Part shown: positions 35,311 through 46,364 of the stretch, one piece after another | Numbering within the stretch: the stretch's first letter is position 1 | Layout: the number at the start of each line of letters is the position of its first letter | NCBI GenBank assembly: GCA_032207245.1 | Contig: CM063499.1 | Span: forward strand, 37,846,812 to 37,910,811 | DNA from: Pardosa pseudoannulata | Lineage: Eukaryota > Arthropoda > Arachnida > Araneae > Lycosidae | DNA: 64,000 nt | Reading direction: 5' to 3' | Program-made: the position numbers and the translations under genes | The notes under the pieces: model-generated | Seen by the model: only the letters and a program-made list of their open reading frames with translations | Databases searched by the model: none | Told to the model about the DNA's origin: nothing

Positions 35311-35454
35311 TTTGACACATTCCAAAAGTTCGTGTATCAAACACACCATTACTCGAACACTATTGATGACGTTTTCCGATTGTTCAGCGTTTAAGGGCAA
35401 TACTCTATATTCTCGAGCGATCGTCTTATCACCGACTGAGACGGACGAGTCACT

Positions 35455-36085
<631 letters not shown>

Positions 36086-36148
36086 AGGTTTGAAAATGGG
36101 GTTTTAAAAATTAAGGGAGTTATATTTAAAAATAAATAGAACTGTTTA

Positions 36149-36340
36149 ATGAGACATGCACCCTCGGTCGGATGTGCACAGCGAAAACAAATTATGCGGA
36201 AGAACACGAGGAGAAAAAGATTTAAGCAAGCAAGTTTTTGGCGTACTCGTAGTGGGAAGTTGGTCTGGGGAACACTCTCTAAGCTAGTCGACGATGTAAT
36301 CAAACAAAGGAGTATATTTAATGGCGTAGCCAAAGTTTAA
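36149..36340 (+). CDS. Unrecognised 63-residue basic open frame
   Basis: The frame opens [16 protein letters not shown] and contains a strongly basic [10 protein letters not shown] segment followed by a [16 protein letters not shown] amphipathic-like segment. GC is higher than the flanks. It ends shortly before AATAAA-type sequence (near 36357). The basic, short character is reminiscent of a nucleic-acid-binding protein, but I recognise no family. It lies between AT microsatellites in retroelement-like debris. Confidence 0.25.
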   Translation: MRHAPSVGCAQRKQIMRKNTRRKRFKQASFWRTRSGKLVWGTLSKLVDDVIKQRSIFNGVAKV

Positions 36341-36399
36341 CGAAAGGACTGAATTTAATAAAGCATGGTTTAAGAAGAAAAAGAGACTTGTGATTAGTT

Positions 36400-36401
36400 T
36401 C

Positions 36402-36437
<36 letters not shown>
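36400..36437. repeat. (AT)n microsatellite
   Basis: About 34 bp of alternating AT. Confidence 0.9.
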
Positions 36438-36438
<1 letters not shown>

Positions 36439-36439
36439 C

Positions 36440-37160
36440 GTGATCCAGCGTGTTAGGCGAATAGAATAATTAGTTCTCAGTAAAAACATTTCTTTATTTA
36501 GTATGGTATTTCCGTTTCAGGCTTCGCTTGCTCCATTTTCATTTATTCGTGACTAAGCCAAGCGTGGAATGTGTTGACAGCTCCACGTTCACTCGCTAAC
36601 TGATTCTTCTCGCTTGATTAGTAATCAATTTCCTGTGAAATATCTCTGCGCCTGACCGCATTACTCCAAAAGGTTACGCAAGCGTGGATCTTTTTCATTT
36701 ATTTTATTATTTTAAAAGAGTTCCCTTTTAAAATCGTTTATAACTCAGGTAATTTCCAACTACCCCTTTTTAGACCTGACATATATAATACATACATGCA
36801 CACACACACATATATATATATGTGTGTGTGTGTAATTATATAAATTATTTATGGTCTTTATTAATATTGTGAGAGTACAGCTATGTTTTACATAAAATTT
36901 GCAAAACTGATTTGCTCGCCGCATTCGCACGTTGTGTGTTGCATGCCCAAGTATTTTTTCGCGACTCCAGGAAGCGTGTGGTGTGAAAACGATTTCACTT
37001 AAACTTCACCAAGTTTTGGTGAGTTGTGATTGGTCTCCAGAAGGCGATCCAGGACCATGCTTGGAGTACCGGTCCTTCTGGACAGAGCCGGGAAAGGACG
37101 CATTGTGCACAGGACAACGGAACAACGAACGCATCAGCACAGGATAATTTAAAAAATCTA
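36440..37160. repeat. GC-richer retroelement-like sequence
   Basis: Two GC-richer patches (36440-36680 and 36905-37145) flank an ACACAC-(AT)n-GTGTGT palindromic microsatellite at 36798-36833. The first carries CATTTCTTTATTTAG, an AATAAA-like signal on the minus strand. Open frames at 36932-37283 show no recognisable domain. Confidence 0.3.
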
Positions 37161-38194
37161 GGGTTGCTGGAGTCAAACCAGTCAAAAGGAAGGAAAATAG
37201 TGGACTTTTGGCAATTTTTTCTTTCAGGTGTAGCACGTAGAGTGCTTATTTTACTTTTCAATTTTTTTTATATATTTTTTTAGCATATTTCCTTGTCTTT
37301 TGTTCTATATTTGAATATTGTAATCTAGATCAGTGGCATTTTACTATAATTAAAGACGATATAAAGCAAACTTGGGTAATTAATGGCTTTGAAATAACAA
37401 CAGCAATGTACTACACCACAGCAAATATTACACCCTCATTTTCATTTGATAAATATTGGTTACCTTATAAGTACAAAATTTCAACGTTCTATAGCTAATC
37501 GCATTTCAATCATGCGAGATACGTTCTTACGTACGTAACGGTGTCACGTCGAAATTAGTCAAAATGTTCTGCTGGAAGCCAAAATAATTTTTTTTAAATT
37601 TCCTCTTACGTCTATACAGCTGTAACGCTTAAAATTATCAAATTGATTTATTCATGGTAAGTATAATAAGAATTTCCGTTGAAATATGAACGTTGAAATT
37701 TTTTCTCGATTACAATACTTTTCTTTCTTTATACAAGGAATAAAAAGAAATTGTTTTGTTACTGTAGAAATTGTTACAGTTGTCGTTCAACAAGTTTGCG
37801 CAGTTTTCAGCAAAACAAAAATGTCTGACGTAATATATTCATTGAAATTTCGATAGCCTGAGGTCGTTTGATTTTCTTTTGAGATGTGTTGAACTGACAG
37901 TCATTTTCTAGTCATCTGTAAATACTGATGTTTCGATTTTGATATTTTATTCCCTGGAGCACCATTTTCGAGGTGACATAAATTATCTGATAAAAATGGC
38001 GCATGCAAGAGCGGTTTAAGAACTCTGGGTGTTATTGAAGCTGTTTGAAAATATTTTAGCTTGTTCTATTTCAAAGAAGTTTTTATTTTGTATTTTATTC
38101 GTTAATTTTTCTTTACCCATGAATGTATGTGTATGAACCAATGTGTGAATGATTTCAACATTTTATTATTGCTAAATAATAAAGTAGTTTCACG

Positions 38195-38665
38195 GAGCAT
38201 GGCACATCTCAACTCATGACAAGTCTAGCTTTCATTTCAAACCGGAGGGCAGCATATTGGTTGCCTATAAGGCAATTTGTCGCAATGTCACGAACTACTA
38301 TAATGCGCTTCCCATTCATTTTCATGTTTTCAACAGCCAATAGACAAACAATAAACTGCCCTTCCGTTTGAAACTAAAGACAGAATTGTCATAATTGGAG
38401 AATTTACCCTACTGCGTGAAATCGCCTTATTGGCTATGATAAACATGAAAATGAGAGGGAAGGGCATTAAAGTGGGGCGTGACGTTGCATGAAATCGCTC
38501 TATAGGTTGATTTCAAGCAGCACTGTACATCTCACCTTATGACGATTATAGCTTTAATTTCAAACTCAAGAGCAGTTTATTGGTTGCCTATTGGCTATCG
38601 TAAACATAAAAATGAATCGGAAGGGCATTAAAGCCGTCCATAACGTTGCATGAAATCGCTCTATT
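38195..38665. repeat. Cluster of hairpin-forming MITE units
   Basis: Modules of about 70 bp occur in both orientations. One arm at 38264-38337 (GGCAATTTGTCGCAATGTCA, then CATTCATTTTCATG) is the inverse of 38434-38508. Direct partial copies lie at 38195-38262 and 38517-38665, all ending in GCATGAAATCGCTCTAT. A further copy is at 45905-46085. Confidence 0.75.
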
Positions 38666-38959
38666 AGTGTCATGCTTCAGCTGAGTAAGAATTCAATAAG
38701 GCGGCTAATTCGTCAGAAAATATCGTTAGTTTATTTTTATCAAATAATATACGCTATCGATAACAATCAAAAATAGCAAATGTGCACTGTGAGATCCACT
38801 TTATAAATCTCGGTTTATTATGCAAAACAATTATTTAAATTTTATTTTGTCACCGTGAACTGAACGATTTTGAAAACGATATTTATTATGATGAGTATAT
38901 TTATTTGTACGTTGTGGCAACAAGCCAGTTCTCTTTCTGTAAGTTTTTGTTAACAGTTT

Positions 38960-38972
38960 TTTTTTTTTTTTT
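38960..38972. repeat. Poly-T run before possible element end
   Basis: A short T run followed by AAGAAAAAGGGGGCATC. Its relation to the helicase fragments downstream is unclear. Confidence 0.4.
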
Positions 38973-39489
38973 AAGAAAAAGGGGGCATCTTGTGATGTCT
39001 ATGTAGCTTATGAAAATGGGCTTAGTTCGCCCGAATGTTGATGATATCTGTTCTTTTATCTTTATTTGTTTTATATTGAATTGTGCTGTCTAAAGAATAA
39101 ATATTTAAAAGACATTCTCAAGTTTTGATTTCAAAGTCCTGTTTAGAGACGAATCTTTTGGAATCACTACGGCAAGATAGAGATCCCGTTATGAACTTGG
39201 AAAATTTCAGGTAAGAGATATTTACTCTTACAATTTGATATCTGTTTTTGGAAGTAGAAAACCAAAATGCACTTTTGAACAACATTATTCAATTCCTACT
39301 ATTGTTCCCAATCTCGTTATATATATTTATATATCTTGTTCAGATTATCAATTGTTAATAAATTATATTTTATTCATCTACTCAGGTTCAAATACATTTT
39401 TTTAAACTTGTAGTGGATGACACTGGATGTTAATACAGTTTTTCAAATATTAAATCATTAATTAAAGTTAATTAATTAATTTCCATCAG

Positions 39490-39827
39490 TGACTGTGAAC
39501 TTTGGCAATAATGGTGTTCACAGAATCGAGCCAATATCAGTGCCATTCCTCGCCAAACGTAACTACGGCACTGCTGAGCGAAGAATACTACCATTAATAA
39601 TATCATGGGCATCAACAGTACATAAGATGCAAGGTAGCACTGTAGATTATGGAGTAATATATCTAGGACGAAATCTCCTCGCAGCAGGTCTAGCATATGT
39701 CGCTTTGAGTCGTGTGAAATCATTAGATGGACTATTCATTGAAGAACTGGACTGCTCGAAACTCACTGGAAAGGTTCCTTGGAATAATGAAGCATTACAA
39801 GAGATGCATAGAATGAGACCACCATAA
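39490..39827 (+). pseudogene. PIF1-like helicase C-terminal exon, copy 1
   Basis: After an AG acceptor at 39488-39489 the frame reads PLIISWASTVHKMQGSTVDY, then LAAGLAYVALSRVKSLDGLF and ends at TAA. This is the conserved C-terminal motif of PIF1-family helicases, found in Helitron Rep/Hel proteins and in standalone PIF1. The rest of the helicase is absent nearby. A transposon origin is likely but not shown. Confidence 0.75.
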
Positions 39828-40328
39828 ATTAAAAACGAAACACCTTCACCTTCATAAATTAAAAACAAAAGAAAAAATGGAATTTTTTTTCAAAAATTAT
39901 TTAGTTTGTTTTATTTTTTTTAAACTATATTTGTTTTGTATATAATAACAGGAATAAATGAGCATAATAAAAAATACCAAAAATAAATGCTGAAAATTTT
40001 ATGTAATTCTAAATGTATAGGATGATATAATAACGATTCAATTATAATCATGATATTATAAATAATAACATATATAATCATGATAATATAATTATTAAAT
40101 AAAAATAAAACAAATTCAAACTCCTTTTTTAATTCCTACTATTAGTTCACATTCTCTCTCTATATATTTCTATATATTGTTCAAATTTTCAATCGTTAAT
40201 AAAATACTATTTATTCATTCTCTTAAGTTCAAATACATATTTTTTAAACTTGTAGTGGATGGCACTTGATGTTAATACAGTTTTTTAAAGTATTAATTCA
40301 ACGATTAAACTTAATTAATGTCCATCAG

Positions 40329-40675
40329 TCACTGTGAACTTTGGCAATAATGGTGTTCACAGAATCGAGCCAATATGAGTTTAATTCCTTGCCAAATGCA
40401 GCTACTGTACTGCTGAACGAAGAATGCTAGCATTAATACTATCATGGGCATCAACAGTACATAAGATGCAAGATGGCACTGTAGATTATGCAGTAATATA
40501 TCTAGAACGAAAACTCCTAGCAGCAGGTCTAGCATATATCGCTTTGAGTCGTGTAAAATCATTAGATGGACTATTAATTGAAGAACAGGACTGCTCGAAA
40601 CGCGCTGGGAAGGTTCCTTGCAGTAATGATGCATTACAAGAGATGGATAGAATGAGATTACCATCAGCTTCATAA
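40329..40675 (+). pseudogene. PIF1-like helicase C-terminal exon, copy 2 (disrupted)
   Basis: A direct duplicate of copy 1, offset by about 839 bp, with the same acceptor context (TCCATCAG). An in-frame TGA replaces the PISVPF codons, after which the frame continues LALILSWASTVHKMQDGTVD and LAAGLAYIALSRVKSLDGLL. Sequence before the exon is duplicated too (from about 39290 and 40130). Confidence 0.75.
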
Positions 40676-40756
40676 ATTACAAAGGAAATAATATAAAGCG
40701 AATAAAAAGTAACAAACAAAAATAATATTCCAACGTCATAATTTCACCATCTAATT

Positions 40757-40787
40757 TCACTATGGCATGGATATTAGTAGCCTTCGG
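40757..40787 (+). repeat. tRNA-derived SINE, plus orientation, 5' piece of a split copy
   Basis: CACTATGGCATGGATATTAG and TAGCCTTCGG match the SINE body just after the B box. The copy is interrupted by a minus-strand SINE and resumes at 40961. Confidence 0.65.
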
Positions 40788-40960
40788 TTTGGTTTGGAGC
40801 ATTATACGGTCTATTTTTTTACAACAAGAGGGCTAATGAGACCGGGACCTACTGCTTAAAGCCAATTCGAACGGCTACGAACACCCGTGCTCCAGTGGGA
40901 ATCGAACCCACGAACTCCAGTATCAAAGATCAGCGCTTTAACCATTTGGCCAACGTTCGG
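40788..40960 (-). repeat. tRNA-derived SINE inserted into another SINE
   Basis: A complete minus-strand copy with A box (TGGCCAAATGGTTAAAG) and B box (GGTTCGATTCC). It is flanked by TTCGG on both sides and by the two parts of a plus-strand SINE. Confidence 0.85.
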
Positions 40961-41052
40961 TGAAGTCGTTCGGAATCGTTTTTAAGCAGTAGGTTCTGGG
41001 CTCATTAGCACCCGTGTTGCAAAAATGTAGACCGTAGCGCTCCAAACCAAAC
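40961..41052 (+). repeat. tRNA-derived SINE, plus orientation, 3' piece of a split copy
   Basis: It continues GTCGTTCGGAATCG, TTTAAGCAGTAGGTTC, CTCATTAGCA and ends GTAGCGCTCCAAACC, the SINE body and tail. Confidence 0.8.
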
Positions 41053-41239
41053 TAAACTAAATCAGAAAACAGCATCCGACTCTTTTACGTTTTATTAGAA
41101 CACACACCAGTGTGCCTAAAAACGGAAGCTCTTTCTGGATGACCACTGGTGTAAAGCTGACCAGGCATTCCCTCCCCCTCCCATATAAAAGAAGACATTT
41201 GAAATTATCTTATTTTATTTATTGATATTTCGGATTTTT

Positions 41240-41797
41240 TTGGATTAATTGAAATGATTTCAGGAACAACATTAACAATAGAACTTTTCATTTTCTTCAT
41301 GGACCGAACAATGGCCGAATGGTTAGGATTCTGGCCTTCGGAACCGGAGTTCGTGGGTTCGAATCCCACTGTGGCACGGATGTTCGTAGCCGTTCGGAAT
41401 CGGCTTTAAGCAGTAGGTCCCGGTTTCATTAGCCCTCGTGTTGCAAAAAGTAGACCGTAGCGCTCCAAAACCATTTTCTTCAGGGAGGGTGTTGGATAAT
41501 TCCGAGACAATTTTGATGCTGAGATATATGCAACTTGTATGGCAATTAGAGCAATTGAAAACACTACAAAAATAAGATTGTTTTGTTTGTTGACTTCAGG
41601 GCTGTCATTCAAGCCATTACCAATTATAACTTAACCATAATACCCTTGGAATTCGAGTGTAAAAATCGAATTAGCTGTTTGATCGAGTCAGGGGTTGGTA
41701 TGGTTTTACAATGGTTTCCCAGTCACTGCAATGTCTATGGCGAGGAACGTTCTGACACACTCGCCAAGGAGGGTTGTGATTTGATTCAACCTACTAC
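41240..41797 (+). pseudogene. Jockey-like retrotransposon, RNase H region (5' part, interrupted)
   Basis: Around two insertions the sequence encodes a non-LTR retrotransposon RNase H: DNFDAEIYATCMAIRAIENT (from about 41497), then after a frameshift DFRAVIQAITNY, SCLIESGVGMVLQWFPSHCN and ERSDTLAKEG. The DAE, D and D/H catalytic-type positions of RNase H are recognisable. A SINE (41300-41471) interrupts the 5' part and a piggyBac derivative follows at 41798. Confidence 0.8.
41300..41471 (+). repeat. tRNA-derived SINE, full-length, inserted in the jockey relic
   Basis: A plus-strand copy with A box (TGGCCGAATGGTTAGGA) and B box (GGTTCGAATCC). It is flanked by an 11-bp perfect duplication CATTTTCTTCA (41289-41299 and 41472-41482). 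Confidence 0.9.
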
Positions 41798-42065
41798 CCC
41801 TCTTGCTGCGCATCCCGCGATTTCCAATGGCAACACAGATGTAGCAAAATTTGAGCAACCCGCGATTTCCGCGGACATGCATTTTAGCCGTCTATTTAAC
41901 TGTGCAACGCGCTCTTTCCCCGTTTATTCTTTCATTTTGGCTTTACTGTGATTTTTAATTGTTTATTTAGCTGTAAACTAGCAGATGGCTTTAATTGTCC
42001 ACATTTCTGCGAAATATAGAAGAATTTTTTGTATAATTTTGAGCCTCGTTTTTCATAGCTGAAAG

Positions 42066-42431
42066 ATGTCTGTCAGGAAGCGTTTCTCGAGTAATAGAAC
42101 CTATACTCCTGACGATATTTCCGACACTGATAGCACTTCTGACTTTCATTTCAAGTATATTGAAGATAGTTATAGCGAAACTGATGAGAATTTCTCGGAT
42201 TCCTTTGCTGATAGTGATGAATCTGAAAATTCATTTTCTATTCAAAATGTTCGATCGCGGTGCAAATTTGATATGCAAAATATTCAGTCCTCTCCTGCTT
42301 CGTTTCCTTTCCTGGGAAATCTCGGACTAAATTTCACTATGGCAAATAATGCAACTGTTTTGGACTATTTTGAACTTTATTTTGACGATGTTATGTTGCA
42401 GATAATAGTAAAAGAGACCAACAGTACATAA
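42066..42431 (+). pseudogene. piggyBac transposase, N-terminal part (truncated)
   Basis: The 121-codon frame has a Ser/Asp/Glu-rich acidic N-terminus (SDTDSTSDF, FSDSFADSDESENSFS) and ends VLDYFELYFDDVMLQIIVKE, the motif that opens the conserved piggyBac transposase domain. The frame stops five codons later, where the catalytic core should begin. Confidence 0.8.
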
Positions 42432-42439
42432 GAGTAACA

Positions 42440-42652
42440 GACCCATGAGACTAACTGCTCGACACTTTGCTAGCCATATACACCCAAATCCCATCAAGAA
42501 AGAGCCTCGTAGATAGTGTGCTGTCTGTTGTTGAAAAAAAAACTGAAGGTGGAACAAGAACTTCGAAAAGAAAAGCAAATTTGGCGCAAAGATTGCGAGG
42601 TAGGACTTTGCCCCGAGCCTTGTTTCGAAATTTATCACACAAGACTTCATTT
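42440..42652 (+). pseudogene. piggyBac transposase, C-terminal Cys-rich tail (remnant)
   Basis: RLTARHFASHIHPNPIKKE, a stop, then in a shifted frame KEKQIWRKDCEVGLCPEPCF and EIYHT before a stop. WCKDC-VGLC-EPCFEIYHT is the zinc-binding end of piggyBac transposases. It directly follows the N-terminal part, so the catalytic core is deleted. Confidence 0.8.
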
Positions 42653-42951
42653 CTAATAAATATTTTGTAAGTCTTTTGCATTTCTTAATTAGCATATACG
42701 TTTTGCTTTTGTATTTTATAAAATAAATGATAATTTAACCAAGATTAATTTTCAAAATTTAGCTTTTATATCATTATTCTTCAATTTCATTATTCTGAAC
42801 ACCTTTTTTAGGACCTAATTCTATATTAATAAGACTCTTTTACAAAAATTTTTTGTATATTTTAACTCTAAAGTGTATATAGATTTGAGATATGTAATAA
42901 AAAAATACTCAATTTTTGAACTTATTTTGATTAAAAAAAATACGCAGAGGG

Positions 42952-43480
42952 TTACTGGTGCTCTTTTTAAGAAGATGAAGAGAATTATCAGAGATTATAT
43001 TAACAAAACTAGGATCTGTCATTTCGGGGACATTTCCTCTGAGAGGGTGGCTCTTTTTAGAATCAGGACTGGCCATGACTTGCTGAGGGATTATCTTTTC
43101 TGGCTTCACTTAGTGGCTTCCCCTCATTGCATCTTTTGCACCTCTGCTCCCATGACGGGAGAGCATGTTTTGACTGTCCGAGTTTAGAGCTATTTTGCTT
43201 TATAATTTCCTGAGAAGCTCCCACCTTCTGGAGGAATTTCTTTTATTTATTGGATTATCAGGAGTCACCTACTTGAGATGAGTTTCGGCAAGCGTAATTA
43301 AAAAAAAAATTACTTAAAGACATTACAGGGCTAGAAAAATGGCTCCAGTCAGTGTATAAGAGTTTATTGCTCTTCTTTGCTTATGGCGCTTCTTCCAGCG
43401 GTTACAATCAATGCACGCCCGCTGCCATGGAGTCCGAGAAGGCCATGGAGTATGCGCGCGAGTTTCCGCAACATTGTCTA
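42952..43480 (+). pseudogene. Jockey-like retrotransposon, C-terminal region after RNase H
   Basis: From TTAC the frame reads VTGALFKKMKRIIRDYINKT, RICHFGDISSERVALFRIRT and GHDLLRDYLF, then HCIFCTSAPMTGEHVL, a Cys/His motif typical of the C-terminus of arthropod jockey-type ORF2. A stop at 43185 ends the frame. The GC-richer downstream part up to 43496 is probably its 3' end or UTR. Confidence 0.75.
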
Positions 43481-43500
43481 TTCACTGTCTTTAAAAACAT

Positions 43501-44138
43501 TGTAACGTCAGGAATCCTCGGGTAGCGTGTGGGTGTCGAAGTGGTTATGACACGACGTACAGCTTAGAACAATAGCAACGTTTATTCTTGATTAAAATGG
43601 AGTTATGTACAAATTTTCCGAATGGAAATCACAGGGTTCAGGTGAGCTGGTGCGGACCTAAAAGTCCCAGGTTCAAGGCGAACCTAAAATACAATCAGGT
43701 GCCGACAGATACCGTTGTACAGTGGTACAACTGGTTCTCCTTGAGTCCCACACAAAATTCTCTCCAAAGAATTTTTGGAGAAAATCTCTCTCTCTCTCAA
43801 AAAAACCAGCAGTCACCAGTTGAACCTCCATTCATTCTAATCTGAGGACTCTCTCAGGCGAAAAACTTGCGCTGCCTGACGTCACCTTTCGCCTCTTCTC
43901 ATTGGCTTTTTCTTCCCGCTTCGCCGTTCTGGTAGCCTCTGATTGGCTCCTTCGTTGGCACCTCACAGTCTGACATTTCAACGTCTCGTCCGACCTTCCA
44001 ATCACCTCAGATATCTCAAGGCGTGGTCGGAGCGAAAACCCTTTGTAGTATAATGACAAAAGCCCAGACAGAAAATCGCCTTGGCCTAGGCTTTAACAAA
44101 ACCTCTTTCTGAAGCCGATGGGTTGTAGCGACGTCACA
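43501..44138 (-). repeat. Solo LTR (638 bp)
   Basis: The ends are TGTAACGTCA and GACGTCACA (TG...CA), flanked by ACAT on both sides (43497-43500, 44139-44142). The minus strand has AATAAA near the left end (plus 43580 region, TTTATT). No internal retroviral coding region adjoins, so this is a recombination-derived solo LTR, probably Gypsy- or BEL-type by duplication length. Confidence 0.75.
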
Positions 44139-44142
44139 ACAT

Positions 44143-45190
44143 TATCTATAACATATTAAACTCTTTAAATATTGTTTGAAAACATATATCTCTATGTGAT
44201 GAGATTTCCAAATTATCTTATAAATGTAAGGGATTTATGAGTCCGCAAAGTTTAAAATCCTTGATATATATCTAAAGAAAATGCTTTATTCTGATAAACG
44301 TTTTAAATATAACACAAAAATCTAACAGTTTACTAACATTCTTGTTATGGCTTTTCAAAAAATAATAAAAACTTTCTTTACAAAATTGTCACGAAGTCAC
44401 ATCATTAATAATTCCATCTTTAATAAATCCTCAAAAACTAATCTTATAGTTCCCAAAATAACAGAGGTTTGAAATTATTGTAAATGACATCCAACTTTCC
44501 ACTGTCGAATGAAATTGAAGAGTAATGTGTACATTTTTTGTTCGTTTAATTAGACGTATCCAGGATTCGACGATAATTTAAAATTAGGTTCTTGACACAT
44601 TTAATTTTCAAAGAGTTCAAAATATCTCTGTTTGAACGAGTTAAGATTGTAGAACAAAATCAAGACACTAATCTGCACTCTTTTTTAGGTTTTGTAAAAA
44701 ACAATATAACCATTTGGTACAAAATTGACACGATAAGATATCCTTAATAAATCCCAATTTGATAAATCTCTAAAAATTAATCGCATCTCACAACAACGAA
44801 AGGTGTCACCTCATGTACAATGACGTCAAAGTTTTCACTGTGAAATGAAATTGAAGAGTAATGTTTATATTTTTTTGTTTGTCTAAGTAGGCTTATCTAT
44901 GTCTTGGTGATGATTTAAAACTAGATTATTGGCACTTTTAATTATAACAGCGATTAAATTAAGACATCTTTATAAAGGCAAAAATGCAGAACGCATGAAA
45001 ATATAAAAATTTCATGGTAGATATAGATTTGGGGTTTTAATTCTTAAAGGTGATTGAGAACTTTTAATTGGGTGAAAATTTAACTGAAGATTTGATACTT
45101 CCTAATTCGATGTTTCATAATTTAATGACTCACTTAATCTCACTGAATATAAATTAATCAAATTTAAAATTATCTGCCTTACATGCATAC
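44143..45190. other. AT-rich DNA with two related blocks
   Basis: The blocks around 44340-44560 and 44680-44950 share TTTACAAAATTG/TACAAAATTG, CACTGTCGAATGAAATTGAA or close variants, GAGTAATGT, TAGACGTATC and GATGATTTAAAA, suggesting an old tandem duplication of about 350 bp. No gene is seen. Confidence 0.5.
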
Positions 45191-45198
45191 ACATAGAT

Positions 45199-45413
45199 AA
45201 TGCCATATGTCGCGAGCTCGGCTGTTTTTGGTTTTCCGCCGGTGACAACGCCGAAAGAGATGGAAAGAAAAATAAAATGGTTGTTGTTGCTGATGTCGAA
45301 TGTATTATTTTTGAATACTAATTTGTTCTACAAAAGATTATTTTGTTAGAGAATAGAATATTTGGGGATCCGGCGGAAAACCAAAACAGCCGCGCTCTCG
45401 GCACCATACCCCT
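45199..45413. mobile_element. Short MITE with about 40-bp inverted ends
   Basis: The left end contains CGGCTGTTTTTGGTTTTCCG (45221 region), the right end its near complement CGGCGGAAAACCAAAACAGC (45371 region), extended by GTCGCGAGCTC and GCGCTCTCGGC. About 215 bp in total, with no coding sequence. Confidence 0.8.
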
Positions 45414-45645
45414 TATGATTAACAAATTTAGATTTTATTTGGCAGAAATTTCTGAGTTTTCTAGTTCTGTTGAATCGTTTGGCTGGTATTTGTTTTCCTT
45501 TTAATAGTATTATTTTGTATTTAAATAGATCCTATATCTTGGTCAAGATGAAATCTTCACACAGGGACCGTGTCATTCTTGATGTCACGTCATTGATGTC
45601 ACGTCATTGTCATTGACTGCGAAAATGACTGTGAATAACTTTGGC

Positions 45646-45807
45646 TGCCACCATATTACAGTCGACATATGTTACTGATGACTTCTACGTCATAATGACG
45701 TCAGGAATCGCCAGAGATGGGAATTCCGTACCATAAATTTCTCTCTCTGACATCATTATGACGTACAAGTCACCAGTGACATATGTCGACTGTAATATGG
45801 TAGCACC
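45646..45807. repeat. Foldback element, arms about 60 bp
   Basis: The left arm GCTGCCACCATATTACAGTC, GACATATGTTACTG, TACGTCATAATGACGTCAG and the right arm CTGACATCATTATGACGTAC, CAGTGACATATGTCGACTG, TAATATGGTAGCA pair around a spacer of about 45 nt. No coding sequence. Confidence 0.82.
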
Positions 45808-45904
45808 CTTTGTTTATAGATGATAACCTTGAAGAAAAACTCAACAGCACATATTTAAATCAAAATGTCACAGCACAACCGTTAAATGTGTTTGGCTGCT
45901 TTCA

Positions 45905-46085
45905 AAAGGAAAAACCATAAGGCAGTTTGTCGCAACATCACGAACTACTATAGTGCCCTTCCCATTCATTTTCACGTGTACAACAGCCAACAGACAAACA
46001 ATAAACTGCCCTTCCGTTTGAAACTAAAGCCAGAATTGTCTTAATTTGAGAATTTGCCCTACTGCGTGAAATCGCCTTATTTTTG
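45905..46085. repeat. Hairpin MITE unit, distal copy
   Basis: It matches 38264-38432 (AAGGCARTTTGTCGCAA, CACGAACTACTATA, AACAATAAACTGCCCTTCCG, CTGCGTGAAATCGCCTTAT). The outer ends are themselves inverted (ATAAGGC ... GCCTTAT). Confidence 0.8.
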
Positions 46086-46364
46086 TTTTCTCCTTTTCTC
46101 TTTCTGTTGCCATTCCCTGATAGAGAAACTTACCTCTCATGGAGTTTGGTCTTGACGCAACAGACCGAGATCTTAATTTTATGTTTAAAGTAAGTTTTGT
46201 GCGTGAATATCAGAAGTTAAAAGTTGGTGACACTGAACTGGGAGAAAAATAAAGACTTTTATGCTTACTTTTTTGATAACAATCAGTAAAAGCGTTGATT
46301 GTTGTCACTCAACTGTCGATGTTACCACTCTAATAATAGTTATTACACTGATGAAAAAAGAGAA

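Larger units (their letters stand above)
39290..40690. repeat. Direct tandem duplication carrying the PIF1 exon
   Basis: Intron-like sequence (AATTCCTACTATT, CTTGTAGTGGATG, GATGTTAATACAGTTTTT) and the exon recur in order with an offset near 840 bp. The two copies have diverged by substitutions and small indels. Confidence 0.8.
41798..42951 (+). mobile_element. piggyBac deletion derivative inserted in the jockey relic
   Basis: 1154 bp. The left end CCCTCTTGCTGCGCATCCCG matches the MITE at 26955-27274 read in reverse, and the right end is GCAGAGGG. The flanks are CTAC and TTAC. Inside are the transposase N-terminal region and, after a large deletion, its C-terminal Cys-rich tail. Jockey coding sequence resumes directly after the right flank. 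Confidence 0.85.

Noticed and set aside
36932..37283. Overlapping frames of 71-88 codons on both strands
   Set aside because: Mutually overlapping, no recognisable motif, in GC-richer retroelement-like debris.
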